A DNA stretch of 64,000 bases. It comes from Hypericibacter sp049323455. Lineage in GTDB: Bacteria; Pseudomonadota; Alphaproteobacteria; Dongiales; Dongiaceae. Under the pieces are notes generated by a model, which saw only the letters and a program-made list of their open reading frames with translations, was not told the DNA's origin and did no database searches. Made by a program: the position numbers and the translations under genes. The stretch is taken from contig JBMONF010000019.1 in the NCBI GenBank assembly GCA_049323455.1, positions 186,001-250,000 on the forward strand. Direction: 5' to 3'. Positions within the stretch are counted from its first letter, which is position 1, and each line of letters begins with the position of its first letter. Of this stretch, positions 44,244 through 53,834 are shown in pieces.

Positions 44244-44716
44244 GGGGGCGGGATTATAGACCCCGTCAGCAGCCCGGCTGCAAGGCGCAGCTTGGCGGCG
44301 GCCGAGGCGGCGAAGGGATCGAGCGTCAGAAGCGGCACGCTCGCCCCCAGATAGCGGCAGCTTTGCGGCTCGGGCAGCCGTTCCAGGCTGCGGCCGGGCG
44401 CCAGATCGACGACCAGTGCCAGCGGCGCTTCGGCGATGCCGGGCAAGGGAACGATGCCGAGCCCGCGCACTTCGAGCCTGTGCCTGAGCGCCGCCGGTGC
44501 CGCCGGCGGCGGCCGCAGGTAAAGCCTGTCGCCGCGCCGTTCGATGCGCACCCGATCGTCGGACACGAGCAGCGCGCCGCGATCGACGAGTCTCAGCGCC
44601 AGATCGGACTTGCCGGCGCCGGAGCGCCCCCGCAGGAGCACGCCGCGCCCTTCGATCGCGACCGCGGTGGCGTGAACTTCGACGGCGTCGCCGGAACTGG
44701 TCGGATCGGGCGTCAT
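44240..44716 (-). CDS. hprK: HPr kinase/phosphorylase, short alphaproteobacterial form
   Basis: 158 residues. Only the C-terminal kinase domain is present, as usual in alphaproteobacteria: Walker A LLRGRSGAGKSDLALRLVDRG, LVSDDRV, and a VRGLGI segment equivalent to the HprK signature. It phosphorylates the regulatory Ser of HPr. Nine nt separate it from chvG and its stop overlaps the rapZ start, tying sensing by ChvG/ChvI to the PTS. Confidence 0.92.
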   Translation of the reverse strand: MTPDPTSSGDAVEVHATAVAIEGRGVLLRGRSGAGKSDLALRLVDRGALLVSDDRVRIERRGDRLYLRPPPAAPAALRHRLEVRGLGIVPLPGIAEAPLALVVDLAPGRSLERLPEPQSCRYLGASVPLLTLDPFAASAAAKLRLAAGLLTGSIIPPP

Positions 44717-44725
44717 CGACGGCGC

Positions 44726-46462
44726 TCAGCGCGGAGGCGGCTCGCGGGCCGGCAACAGGATGACGAAGCGCGCACCCTTCACCTCGCCCCCGGCGCCGTG
44801 GATGTTCTCGGCCCAGATCTTGCCGCCCTGGGCCTCGACGATCTGCTTGGAGATCGAAAGGCCCAGGCCCGAATGGGCGCCGAACTTCTCGGCCTTCGGC
44901 CGCTCGCTGTAGAAGCGGTCGAAGATCGCCTCGAGCTTCCCGGGCGGGATGCCGGGCCCCTCGTCCTCGACCGCGATGCGCACCATGTCGCCCGTGCGCG
45001 CGCAAGCGATGCGGATGCGGCCGCCGGGCGGGCTGAAGGAGACGGCATTGGCGATCAGGTTGCGCATGACCTGCACCAGGCGCCCCTCGACGCTCATCAC
45101 CTCGAGCCCCTGATGGCGCGCCAGGTCGAGCACGAGCCGCGGCGCATCCTCGCCGGCCGTGTTCTCGTGCAGATCGGCCAGCGCCTGCAGCAACCGCCCC
45201 ACATCGACCGGCGCGCTCTCCGCGCGCGACAGCTCGGCATCGAGGCGCGAGGCGTCGGAAATGTCGGTGATGAGACGGTTGAGGCGCTGCACGTCGTCGA
45301 GGATGATGCTCATCAGCTTCTTCTGCTGCTGGGGATCCTCGATGCGCGCGACCGTCTCGACCGCGCTCCGGAGCGAGGTGAGCGGGTTCTTGATCTCGTG
45401 CGCGACGTCGGCGGCGAAACGCTCGATCGCATCCATGCGCTGCCACAGCGCGTTGGTCATGTCGCGCAGCGCCCGCGACAGGTCGCCGATCTCGTCCTTG
45501 CGGCGGCCGAAGTCGGGGATGGCGACCTGGCGGCCCGGCACGCGGCGCACCCGCTCGGCCGCGTCGGCGAGACGGTGGATCGGCCGCGCGATCGTGCCCG
45601 CCAGATAGAGCGAGAGCATGACGGTGACGGCGAGCGCCACGCCGAACACCTTCAGGATGCCGAGCCGCACGTGGCGCAGCGATTCCTCGATCTCGTGCCC
45701 GTCGCTCGACACCATGAGCGCGCCCAGCACCTGGCGGTAGCGCTGCACCGGCACCGCGACGGAGAGGATCATCCCTCCGGCGCCGTCGCTCCTCACCATC
45801 ATCGCGGTTTCGCCCAGGAGCGCGCGCGCCGCCTCGGGGTAATCGGACGCCTTCTGGTCGGCGGCCTCGCGGTAGAGCGGCAGGCTCTTGCGGCCCGGCA
45901 GCTGCGCCACCACCCAGTCGTAAATGTCGGCGACCAGATTGCCGATCAGGCCGCGCTGCTCCTGTGGCGGCAACACCTCGATCTCGACCTGGCCCGAGGG
46001 GCCGGCGAGCTTGAAACTGTCGGCCAAGAGCGTGCCGTCGGCGTCGAACAGGCGGGCGCGCACCTTGGAGACGTCCACCAGGCGGCGCACGGTATGGCGT
46101 GTGGTCTCGGGAAGGAGCTTCTCCTCCCCCAGCGGGCCCGTCACGACGCCGCTGGTGGCGAGCGCGCCGGCGAACAGGTCGGCCTGGGTCCTGAGGCTGG
46201 CCAGCTCCGAATCGACGAGACTGTCGCGATAGTCGCCGAGATAGAGCAGGCCCACGATCGGAATTGCGATCGCCAGCACATTGAGCGCCAGAATGCGGCG
46301 CGTCAGCGGCGACAGCCGGCCGCGTCGGCGCCGCCGGCGTCCCATGGCTGCCGCGCCAGCAGGGTCGCGCCGGGGCTTGGGCGCGGAAGACGCACCGCCG
46401 GGAAGGCTCGTCACCAGCGCCTTGTCGGCGGCAACGGGACGGATTTCGGTCTCAACCGTCAT
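44726..46462 (-). CDS. chvG: ChvG/ExoS-type sensor histidine kinase
   Basis: 578 residues. A basic N-terminus (GRRRRRRG), a helix at about 55-77, a periplasmic region of about 195 residues (DYRDSLVDSELASLRTQADLFAGAL is typical of ChvG), a second helix near 270-292, HAMP, H-box DVAHEIKNPLTSLRSAVET, N-box NLIANAVSFSP, G1 EDEGPGIP and G2 HSGLGLSISKQIVEAQGG. In Agrobacterium and Sinorhizobium ChvG responds to acid and envelope stress, restrained by ExoR. It lies 45 nt after chvI. Confidence 0.92.
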   Translation of the reverse strand: MTVETEIRPVAADKALVTSLPGGASSAPKPRRDPAGAAAMGRRRRRRGRLSPLTRRILALNVLAIAIPIVGLLYLGDYRDSLVDSELASLRTQADLFAGALATSGVVTGPLGEEKLLPETTRHTVRRLVDVSKVRARLFDADGTLLADSFKLAGPSGQVEIEVLPPQEQRGLIGNLVADIYDWVVAQLPGRKSLPLYREAADQKASDYPEAARALLGETAMMVRSDGAGGMILSVAVPVQRYRQVLGALMVSSDGHEIEESLRHVRLGILKVFGVALAVTVMLSLYLAGTIARPIHRLADAAERVRRVPGRQVAIPDFGRRKDEIGDLSRALRDMTNALWQRMDAIERFAADVAHEIKNPLTSLRSAVETVARIEDPQQQKKLMSIILDDVQRLNRLITDISDASRLDAELSRAESAPVDVGRLLQALADLHENTAGEDAPRLVLDLARHQGLEVMSVEGRLVQVMRNLIANAVSFSPPGGRIRIACARTGDMVRIAVEDEGPGIPPGKLEAIFDRFYSERPKAEKFGAHSGLGLSISKQIVEAQGGKIWAENIHGAGGEVKGARFVILLPAREPPPR

Positions 46463-46507
46463 CGATCATCGATCGGCCGCCGGCCCGCAAAACGGGCGCG
46501 CTCCCGA

Positions 46508-47221
46508 TCAGCTCTCGCGGTAGCGATAACCGACGCCGTAGAGCGTCTCGATCATCGCGAAATCGCCATCGACCGCCTTGAACTTCTTGCGCAGCCGCTT
46601 GACATGGCTGTCGATGGTGCGGTCGTCGACATAGATATGCTCGCCATAGGCCGCGTCCATGAGCTGGTCGCGGCTCTTCACGTGGCCCGGGCGCTGCGCC
46701 AGCGCCTTCAGCAGCAGGAACTCGGTGACGGTGAGCTGCACCGGCTGCCCCTTCCAGGTGCAGGCATGGCGCAGCGGATCCATCACCAGATCGCCGCGCA
46801 CGATGCTCTCGGGATTGGCGGCGCCCTGCCCCTCCCCGCCCTGGCCCTCGCGCGCCAGCGCCTCGCGACGCAGGAGCGTGCGGATGCGCTCGATCAGCAG
46901 GCGCTGCGAGAACGGCTTCTTGATGTAGTCGTCGGCACCCATGCGCAGGCCCATGATCTCGTCCACCTCGTCGTCCTTGGAGGTGAGGAAGATCACCGGC
47001 AGGTCGCTGGTGCGGCGCAGCCGCTCGAGGAGCTCCATGCCGTCCATGCGCGGCATCTTGATGTCGAGGATGGCAAGGTCGACCGGCTGGGCGGTCAGCG
47101 CCTTGAGCGCCTCGGCCCCGTCCGTGTAGGTGCGCACATTGAAGCCCTCGGCTTCCAGGGTCATCTGGACCGAGGCCAGGATGTTGCGGTCGTCGTCGAC
47201 CAGGGCGATGGTTTGGGCCAT
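46508..47221 (-). CDS. chvI: ChvI-type response regulator
   Basis: 237 residues, OmpR family. IALVDDDRNILASVQMTLE opens the receiver, the phospho-Asp is in AILDIKMPRMDG, and DDYIKKPF holds the conserved Lys. The winged helix has VTEFLLLKALAQRPG, DDRTIDSHVKRLRKKFK and a final ETLYGVGYRYRES. A Gly/Gln-rich linker (REGQGGEGQGAAN) joins the halves. First gene of the leftward chvI-chvG-hprK-rapZ-manX-ptsH-ptsP run. In many relatives pckA is divergent from chvI; here a PNPOx-fold gene is. Confidence 0.94.
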   Translation of the reverse strand: MAQTIALVDDDRNILASVQMTLEAEGFNVRTYTDGAEALKALTAQPVDLAILDIKMPRMDGMELLERLRRTSDLPVIFLTSKDDEVDEIMGLRMGADDYIKKPFSQRLLIERIRTLLRREALAREGQGGEGQGAANPESIVRGDLVMDPLRHACTWKGQPVQLTVTEFLLLKALAQRPGHVKSRDQLMDAAYGEHIYVDDRTIDSHVKRLRKKFKAVDGDFAMIETLYGVGYRYRES

Positions 47222-47485
47222 GCTGTGCTGTCCTTGCGGGCGAGTGTAGAGGGTCGGCCGGGCCGGTGCCAGCGAAGGTGGGCCCTGGGGCCGGCGATGG
47301 TCCGGATCCCGGAGTTTGCGGGCGGGACAAGGTTGTCGGAGCCGAATATGGCGGCAATTTGGCGCTTGCCAAGGTGCCCGGCCGCCGAAATCCTCGGGAT
47401 CCGGGCGCCGATGAACCTCCGCGGCGCCGTTTTTCGCACCCCTCGCCGGCTCGTCTGCCCGCTCGTTGCGCCCATAGGCTCGGCC

Positions 47486-48265
47486 ATGACATCGCGTCGC
47501 AACGCCCCGCCTCCTGTTGCTGCCGCAAGCGGCAAAACCGGCCGCTCTGCCGCCCCCGCCGGCCGGCACGCCGGCACCGACCCTTCGGGCGCGCTGGTGC
47601 GCCGGCTTCTGCGCGAGGCCCGCAAGGCCGTCCTCGCCAGCCGGCTCGAACCCGTGGCCGGCGGCGCCCACGCGGACTGGCCCTATGCCTCGCTGGTGCT
47701 GGTCGCCGCCGATATCGACGGCGCACCGATCCTCTTCCTCTCCGATCTGTCGCAACATGCGCGCAACATCGCGGCGGATGGGCGCGTGAGCCTGCTCCTT
47801 GACGGCACGACCGGCCGCAAGGATCCGCTCACCGGCCCGCGCGTCACGCTGATCGGCGTCGCCGCGCCCAGCGACGAGCCGCGCCTCAAGCGCCGCTTCC
47901 TGGCGCTCCAGCCCGCGGCGGCGCTCTATGCCGGCTTCAAGGATTTCCGCGTCTATCGCCTCGAGCCCGAGCGCGCCCATCTGGTCGCGGGCTTCGGGCG
48001 CATCGAATGGGTCGAGCGCGACGCGTTGCTGCTGCCCGGCCTTCTTTGCCGCGGCCTCCTCCATGAAGAGGAGAATCTGTTGGCGTCTCTCAACGCCAAG
48101 CGGCGGCGCACCCAGTGGCGGGTCGCGGCGATCGATCCCGAGGGCGCCGATCTCGTTCGCGCCGGGGGCTTGCGCCGCGCAGCCTTCGCCGAGCCGGTCG
48201 CCCAGACGCAAAAGGCCCGCGCCTTCGTGGCGCGGGCCCTGCGACAGGGAGGCAGAAAGGCGTGA
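47486..48265 (+). CDS. HugZ-like pyridoxamine 5'-phosphate oxidase family protein
   Basis: 259 residues. Split-barrel flavin/heme-binding fold: an LVRRLLREARKAVLAS helix, GAPILFLSDLSQHARNIAADGRVSLLLD, DPLTGPRVTLIG, FRVYRLEPERAHLVAGFGRIEWV, and a C-terminal domain with EEENLLASLNAK, EGADLVRAG and LRRAAF. This resembles HugZ/HutZ-type heme-utilisation proteins, but a plain FMN-binding role is possible. ATG 47486 was chosen; ATG 47411 is in frame. Divergent from chvI. Confidence 0.82.
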   Translation: MTSRRNAPPPVAAASGKTGRSAAPAGRHAGTDPSGALVRRLLREARKAVLASRLEPVAGGAHADWPYASLVLVAADIDGAPILFLSDLSQHARNIAADGRVSLLLDGTTGRKDPLTGPRVTLIGVAAPSDEPRLKRRFLALQPAAALYAGFKDFRVYRLEPERAHLVAGFGRIEWVERDALLLPGLLCRGLLHEEENLLASLNAKRRRTQWRVAAIDPEGADLVRAGGLRRAAFAEPVAQTQKARAFVARALRQGGRKA

Positions 48266-48287
48266 TCTGGCCGGCTTTGCTGCCGGC

Positions 48288-48515
48288 TTACTTCGACGAC
48301 TGGTCGACGATGTAACCAGCCGCCGTACCGGCGCCGGCGCCGATCAGAGCGCCGAGGCCGACCGAAAGGCCACCGGTGAGAGCACCGACCACGGCGCCGG
48401 CACCGGCACCGATAGCGCCACCCGACAGCATGCGCTGCTCGGTCGAGTTCATGTTGGCGCAACCGCTTACCGCGAGCGTCGTCGCCATGGCGAGAACAAG
48501 CGCAAGCCTTCTCAT
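48288..48515 (-). CDS. Small glycine-zipper lipoprotein (copy B)
   Basis: 75 residues. Lipoprotein signal peptide with lipobox LAVSGC, then ANMNSTEQRMLSGGAIGAGA and repeated GxxxG/AxxxG steps forming a glycine zipper, ending YIVDQSSK. AGGAGG 5 nt before the ATG at 48515 fixes the start. Closely related to the gene at 48627-48851, so this is a tandem duplication. Glycine-zipper lipoproteins of this kind are usually outer-membrane or envelope-integrity proteins; the exact role is unknown. Confidence 0.85.
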   Translation of the reverse strand: MRRLALVLAMATTLAVSGCANMNSTEQRMLSGGAIGAGAGAVVGALTGGLSVGLGALIGAGAGTAAGYIVDQSSK

Positions 48516-48626
48516 CTGGGCCTCCTTTCGGCTCGTCGGACAGCGGATATAAGGGGGCCGCAGGCGCATGGCCCGTGGCAAAGCTGTGATGGCGGAAGAG
48601 CCGACGGGCTCGTTTGTCGGACGAGC

Positions 48627-48851
48627 CTATTTCTTCGACTGATCCACGATGTAGCCGGTGGCCGCGCCCACGCCGGCGCCGATCAAGGCGCCGGTACCGA
48701 TCGAAAGGCCGGTGAGAGCCCCGACCGCAGCACCCGTGCCGGCGCCGATGGCACCGCCCGAGAGCACGCGCTGCTCGGTCGAGTTCATGTTGGAGCACCC
48801 GCCCGCCGCAAGCGCGAGCGCAAGGACGAGCGCAACTGCACCAAATTTCAT
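48627..48851 (-). CDS. Small glycine-zipper lipoprotein (copy A)
   Basis: 74 residues. Signal with lipobox ALAAGGC, SNMNSTEQRVLSGGAIGAG, a glycine zipper, and a final YIVDQSKK. About 75 percent of the mature part is identical to copy B by eye. GGGAG 8 nt upstream supports ATG 48851; a longer frame to 48989 lacks the signal at its N-terminus. Upstream is an unusually AT-rich stretch (48940-48975) likely to hold the promoter. Confidence 0.85.
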   Translation of the reverse strand: MKFGAVALVLALALAAGGCSNMNSTEQRVLSGGAIGAGTGAAVGALTGLSIGTGALIGAGVGAATGYIVDQSKK

Positions 48852-49086
48852 CTCGAGCACTCCCTTCGATTCGTTGGCGAATCGGATATTGGAACGAGGC
48901 CGCCAAGCCGCCTGTGGCAAAAAGGTGGCGCCGAAGACAGAAAATATTAATTGAATCAAATAGATAAAGTTTGGCGCGCCGTTCTCCATGAGAACCTAAG
49001 CAGCCTTCCGTTCCCGTCAAGAGCCGTGGGTAGGATGGGTTTTTCTGTTGCGGCCGGACACTCAAAAGACGGCTGCAACCGGCGGC

Positions 49087-51966
49087 TCAATGCGCCTCGG
49101 CCCAGTTGTCGCCGATACCGGTGTCGGCCACGAGGGGCACGTCGAGCTCGAGCGCCGGCGCGCAGGCGCCCTCCATGACGGACTTCACCAGCATCGCCGT
49201 GGCCTCGAGCTCGGCTTCCGGCACCTCGAACAAGAGCTCGTCATGGACCTGGAGCAGCAGGCGCGCCTTGAGCCCGGCGGCTTCGAGGGCCGGCGGCACG
49301 CGGATCATGGCGCGCTTGATGATGTCGGCGGCCGTGCCCTGCAAGGGCGCGTTGATCGCGGCACGCTCCATGAAGGAGCGCCGGGCCGGGTTCTTGTCGG
49401 CGATGCCCGGCACATGGCAGCGCCGGCCGAAGAGCGTGGTGACATAGCCCTTCTCGCGCGCGAGCTTCTTGGTGCGCTCCATGTAGCCCGAGATTTCCGG
49501 GTAGCGCTTGAAATAGGCGTCGATATAGGCCTTGGCCTCGCCCTGGGAGATGCCGAGCTGCTGCGCCAGGCCGAACGGGCTGATGCCGTAGATGATGCCG
49601 AAATTGATCGCCTTGGCGCGCCTTCGCACCAGCGGGTCCATGCCCTCGATCGGAACGCCGAACACCTGGCTCGCGGTCATGGCGTGGATGTCGGCACCCT
49701 GGCGGAAGGCTTCCTTGAGCTGCGGCACGTCGGCCATGTGCGCGGCCAGGCGCAATTCGATCTGCGAGTAATCGACCGAGAGCAGCTTGAAGCCCGCCTC
49801 GGCCACGAAGGCGCGGCGGATCTTGCGGCCCTCCTCGGTGCGCACCGGGATGTTCTGCAGGTTGGGATCGGTCGAGGCGAGCCGCCCCGTCGAGGTGGCG
49901 GCCAGCGCGAAGCTGGTATGGACCCGCTCCGTCGCGGGATCGATCTGCTGCTGCAGCGCATCCGTGTAGGTGCTCTTGAGCTTGGAGAGCTGGCGCCAGT
50001 CGAGCACGCGCGCCGGCAGGTCGTGGCCCTGCGCCGCCAGCTCCTCCAGCACGTCGGCGCCGGTCGCGTAGGCGCCGGTCTTGCCGCGCTTGGCATTGCC
50101 GGCGCCCAAGCCCATCTCGTCGAACAGCACCTCGCCCAGCTGCTTGGGCGAGCCGATGTTGAACTCGCGGCCGGCGAGCTTGTGGATCTGCTTCTCGAGA
50201 TCGGCCAGGCGCCGGGCGAAATCGGCCGAGAGGTCGGCAAGCACGGCGCGGTCGAGCTTGATGCCGGCGCGCTCCATCGCCGCGATCACCGGCACCAGCG
50301 GCCGCTCGATGGTCTCGTAGACGGTGGCGAGCCGCTCGGCCAGAAGCTGGGGCTTCAGCACCCGATGCAGGCGGAGCGTGACATCGGCATCCTCGGCCGC
50401 ATAGGCCAGCGCCTTGTCGAGCGGCACGCGGTCGAAGCTCACCTGCGATTTGCCCGAGCCCGCCACGTCCTCGTAATGGATGGTGCGATGGCCCAGATGC
50501 AGCTCGGAGAGCTCGTCCATGCCGTGGCCGTGCAGCCCCCCTTCGAGCACGTAGGAGACGAGCATGGTGTCGTCGTAAGGGCCGACGGCGAGCCCGTGCT
50601 TCGCCATCACCAGCATGTCGTACTTGATGTTCTGCCCGACCTTGAGCACGGCCGGGTCTTCCAGGAGCGGCTTCAGGAGCTCGAGCGCCTTGGCCAGCGC
50701 GATCTGGCCCGGCAGCAGGCCGCCGGTGCCGCCCTTCTCTCCGCCGTCGCCCAGATCGAGCTGGCCCTGCGCCGCGCCCGCGCGGTGGCCGACCGGCACA
50801 TAGCAGGCCTGGCCCGGCTCGAGGGCCAACGAGAATCCCACGAGCTCGGCCCGCATCGCATCGAGCGAGGTGGTCTCGGTGTCGAAGGCGACGATGCCGC
50901 GCTTGCGCGCCCGCTCGATCCAGTCGGCGAGCCGCGTCTCGTCGCGGACCAGCTCATAGGCCGCTTCGCCGGCGGGCTTGGCCGCCGCGGCAGCCTGGCG
51001 CGCCGCGGCATGGCCCTTGCCGGCGCCGTCGCGCTCGGCCGCCTCCTTGGCGCTCTTCTTGGCGAACTGCCCTTGCACGCGCGCCAGCACCGAGCGGAAC
51101 TGGTTCTCCTCCAGGAAGGGGATCAGCAGGTCGGGATCGGGCTGGCGCCGGGCGAAGGCCGTGAAGTCCTCCTTCACCGGCACGTCGTCCTTGAGCCGCA
51201 CCAGATCGCGGCTGATGCGCGCCAGCCCCGCGTTCTGCATCAGGGCCTCGCGACGCTTGGGCTGCTTGATCTCGGATGCATGCGCCAGAAGCGCGTCGAG
51301 CGAGCCATAGGTCTTGATCAGCTCGGCCGCGGTCTTGACGCCGATGCCGGGCACGCCCGGCACATTGTCGGTGGAATCGCCGGCCAGAGCCTGCAGATCG
51401 ACCAGCTTGTCCGGCCCGACGCCGAACTTCTCCTCGACCTCGGCCGGACCGATCGGCTTGTTCCGGATCGGATCCAGCAGGCTGATACCGGGGCGGATCA
51501 GCTGCATCAGATCCTTGTCGGAGGAGACGATCGTGACCTCATGCCCGGCCTCGACCGCCTGCCTGGCGTAGGTCGCGATCAGATCGTCGGCCTCGAACCC
51601 TTCCATCTCGACTGCCGGCACGTTGCAGGCCCTGGTCGCCTCGCGGATGAGGGCGAACTGCGGCACCAGCTCGGGCGGCGGCGGCGGACGATGCGCCTTG
51701 TATTCCGGATAGATCTCGTTGCGGAAGTTCCGCCGCGCCGCGTCGAACAGGACGACGACATATTCGGCGTCGGTGTCCGAGATCAGCTTCAAGAGCATGT
51801 TGGTGAAGCCCAACACCGCGTTGACCGGCGTGCCGTCGGCGCGCGTCAGGGGCGGAAGCGCATGAAAGGCGCGGAAAATGTAGCCGGAGCCGTCGACCAG
51901 GAAGACGTGGTCGGGCTTCTTCGGTTCCGGCGTTCCGGCAGGGACGTTGGTCCTGGTCGCGCTCAT
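49087..51966 (-). CDS. polA: DNA polymerase I
   Basis: 959 residues with all three activities. 5'-3' nuclease (1-300: LVDGSGYIFRAFHALPP, DLIATYARQA, DKDLMQL, GIGVKTAAELI); 3'-5' exonuclease (about 335-520, catalytic IVAFDTETTSLDAM, plus AAEDADVT); polymerase (about 560-959: motif A LSVDYSQIELRLAAHMA, motif B RRRAKAINFGIIYG, motif C LLLQVHDELLFE). ATG 51966 was chosen over an in-frame start at 52065. Confidence 0.96.
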   Translation of the reverse strand: MSATRTNVPAGTPEPKKPDHVFLVDGSGYIFRAFHALPPLTRADGTPVNAVLGFTNMLLKLISDTDAEYVVVLFDAARRNFRNEIYPEYKAHRPPPPPELVPQFALIREATRACNVPAVEMEGFEADDLIATYARQAVEAGHEVTIVSSDKDLMQLIRPGISLLDPIRNKPIGPAEVEEKFGVGPDKLVDLQALAGDSTDNVPGVPGIGVKTAAELIKTYGSLDALLAHASEIKQPKRREALMQNAGLARISRDLVRLKDDVPVKEDFTAFARRQPDPDLLIPFLEENQFRSVLARVQGQFAKKSAKEAAERDGAGKGHAAARQAAAAAKPAGEAAYELVRDETRLADWIERARKRGIVAFDTETTSLDAMRAELVGFSLALEPGQACYVPVGHRAGAAQGQLDLGDGGEKGGTGGLLPGQIALAKALELLKPLLEDPAVLKVGQNIKYDMLVMAKHGLAVGPYDDTMLVSYVLEGGLHGHGMDELSELHLGHRTIHYEDVAGSGKSQVSFDRVPLDKALAYAAEDADVTLRLHRVLKPQLLAERLATVYETIERPLVPVIAAMERAGIKLDRAVLADLSADFARRLADLEKQIHKLAGREFNIGSPKQLGEVLFDEMGLGAGNAKRGKTGAYATGADVLEELAAQGHDLPARVLDWRQLSKLKSTYTDALQQQIDPATERVHTSFALAATSTGRLASTDPNLQNIPVRTEEGRKIRRAFVAEAGFKLLSVDYSQIELRLAAHMADVPQLKEAFRQGADIHAMTASQVFGVPIEGMDPLVRRRAKAINFGIIYGISPFGLAQQLGISQGEAKAYIDAYFKRYPEISGYMERTKKLAREKGYVTTLFGRRCHVPGIADKNPARRSFMERAAINAPLQGTAADIIKRAMIRVPPALEAAGLKARLLLQVHDELLFEVPEAELEATAMLVKSVMEGACAPALELDVPLVADTGIGDNWAEAH

Positions 51967-52378
51967 CGGTTCGTTCGCCCGAGACCCTTCCTCGGGGCTT
52001 GTCGGTGAATCCCGGATCGATGCGGTGCGTGCGCCGGGACGCCCGCGCCTCGCCATGAGGCGCAATCCTTATGCCACAAGACCGGCCTTCGTGCTGAAGG
52101 GAAGCCCGCCCCTCTTGGCGCGCCCCACGAGGCGCGCCAAGAGGGGGCGCCGCGGTCAGGGGCGTGCGTCTCGATCATTCTTCGTCCGCCGACCTGCCTT
52201 CCCCTTCCGCGAAACCCCAACGTCGCGCAGGCAGGAGCGGGCATCGCGGAGGCTGGAGGACAGATGGCGTTCCTGCCCGTCCTTCACAAGCGGCGAGGAC
52301 CGATCATCGGCCGGGGAGCGCCGCTGGTTGAATGTGCAACAAACAGGCATCCGGCGGACGGCGCGGACGGTCTTCCCG
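51967..52378. other. Spacer between the zinc-finger gene and polA
   Basis: 412 nt with no convincing gene; small open frames here lack ribosome-binding sites and family resemblance. The main structure is the long hairpin at 52109-52146, annotated separately. The polA promoter should lie here. Confidence 0.4.
52109..52146. terminator. Long perfect hairpin upstream of polA
   Basis: CCCCTCTTGGCGCGCC (52109-52124) and GGCGCGCCAAGAGGGG (52131-52146) form a 16-bp perfect stem with a 6-nt loop. There is no T-run on either side. It could end transcription of the zinc-finger gene or act as a structural or REP-like element; calling it a terminator is tentative. Confidence 0.4.
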
Positions 52379-52594
52379 TCAGTGCCCGCCGCCGGCCTCC
52401 ACGCCCGCCTTCGGAGCGCCCGCCTTCAGCACATAGCGCCGGCTGCAATAGGGGCATTCGATCGAGCCCGAGGGGCCGATCTCCAGATAGACGCGCGGAT
52501 GGCCGAGGGGCCCTTCGCCGCCATCGCAGGCGACGGGGCTGGTCTCGACCTCGATGACCTCGAACGGCTCCATGGCGCGCGCGACGGCTGTCAT
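52379..52594 (-). CDS. Small zinc-finger (NDUFS6/CHCC-like) protein
   Basis: 71 residues. Zinc ligands Cys-x8-His...Cys-x2-Cys in ACDGGEGPLGHPRVYLEI and IECPYCSRRYVL match the zf-CHCC domain shared with mitochondrial complex I subunit NDUFS6. In bacteria these are small uncharacterised proteins, possibly linked to respiratory complex I. Start at ATG 52594; an ATG 21 nt later (MEPFEVIEVETS) is equally plausible since neither has a strong ribosome-binding site. Confidence 0.82.
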   Translation of the reverse strand: MTAVARAMEPFEVIEVETSPVACDGGEGPLGHPRVYLEIGPSGSIECPYCSRRYVLKAGAPKAGVEAGGGH

Positions 52595-52778
52595 GAAATA
52601 TCCCGGTTATCCAGACCCTTCGCGGGATTTCGGCGCCGGTCCGGCCCGCCGTTGACCCGCAAGCGGCGCGGATGATACCCATGGCCTCCGCCCGAGACAA
52701 GGCGAGGCGCCGCCCCTTCCGGCGCCGGCAGCGCGAAGCCGTCCGGGCCTATTCCAAGGCATTCGCCAGAGCGCGTTC

Positions 52779-53830
<1,052 letters not shown>

Positions 53831-53834
<4 letters not shown>

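Noticed and set aside
44180..47485. Long plus-strand open frame opposite rapZ-hprK-chvG-chvI
   Set aside because: Antisense mirror of well-supported genes. Only its end, from 47486, is a real gene (PNPOx-like).
52264..52557. Small plus-strand gene between polA and the ABC ATPase
   Set aside because: Mostly antisense to the zinc-finger gene, Arg/Pro-rich, no start context.
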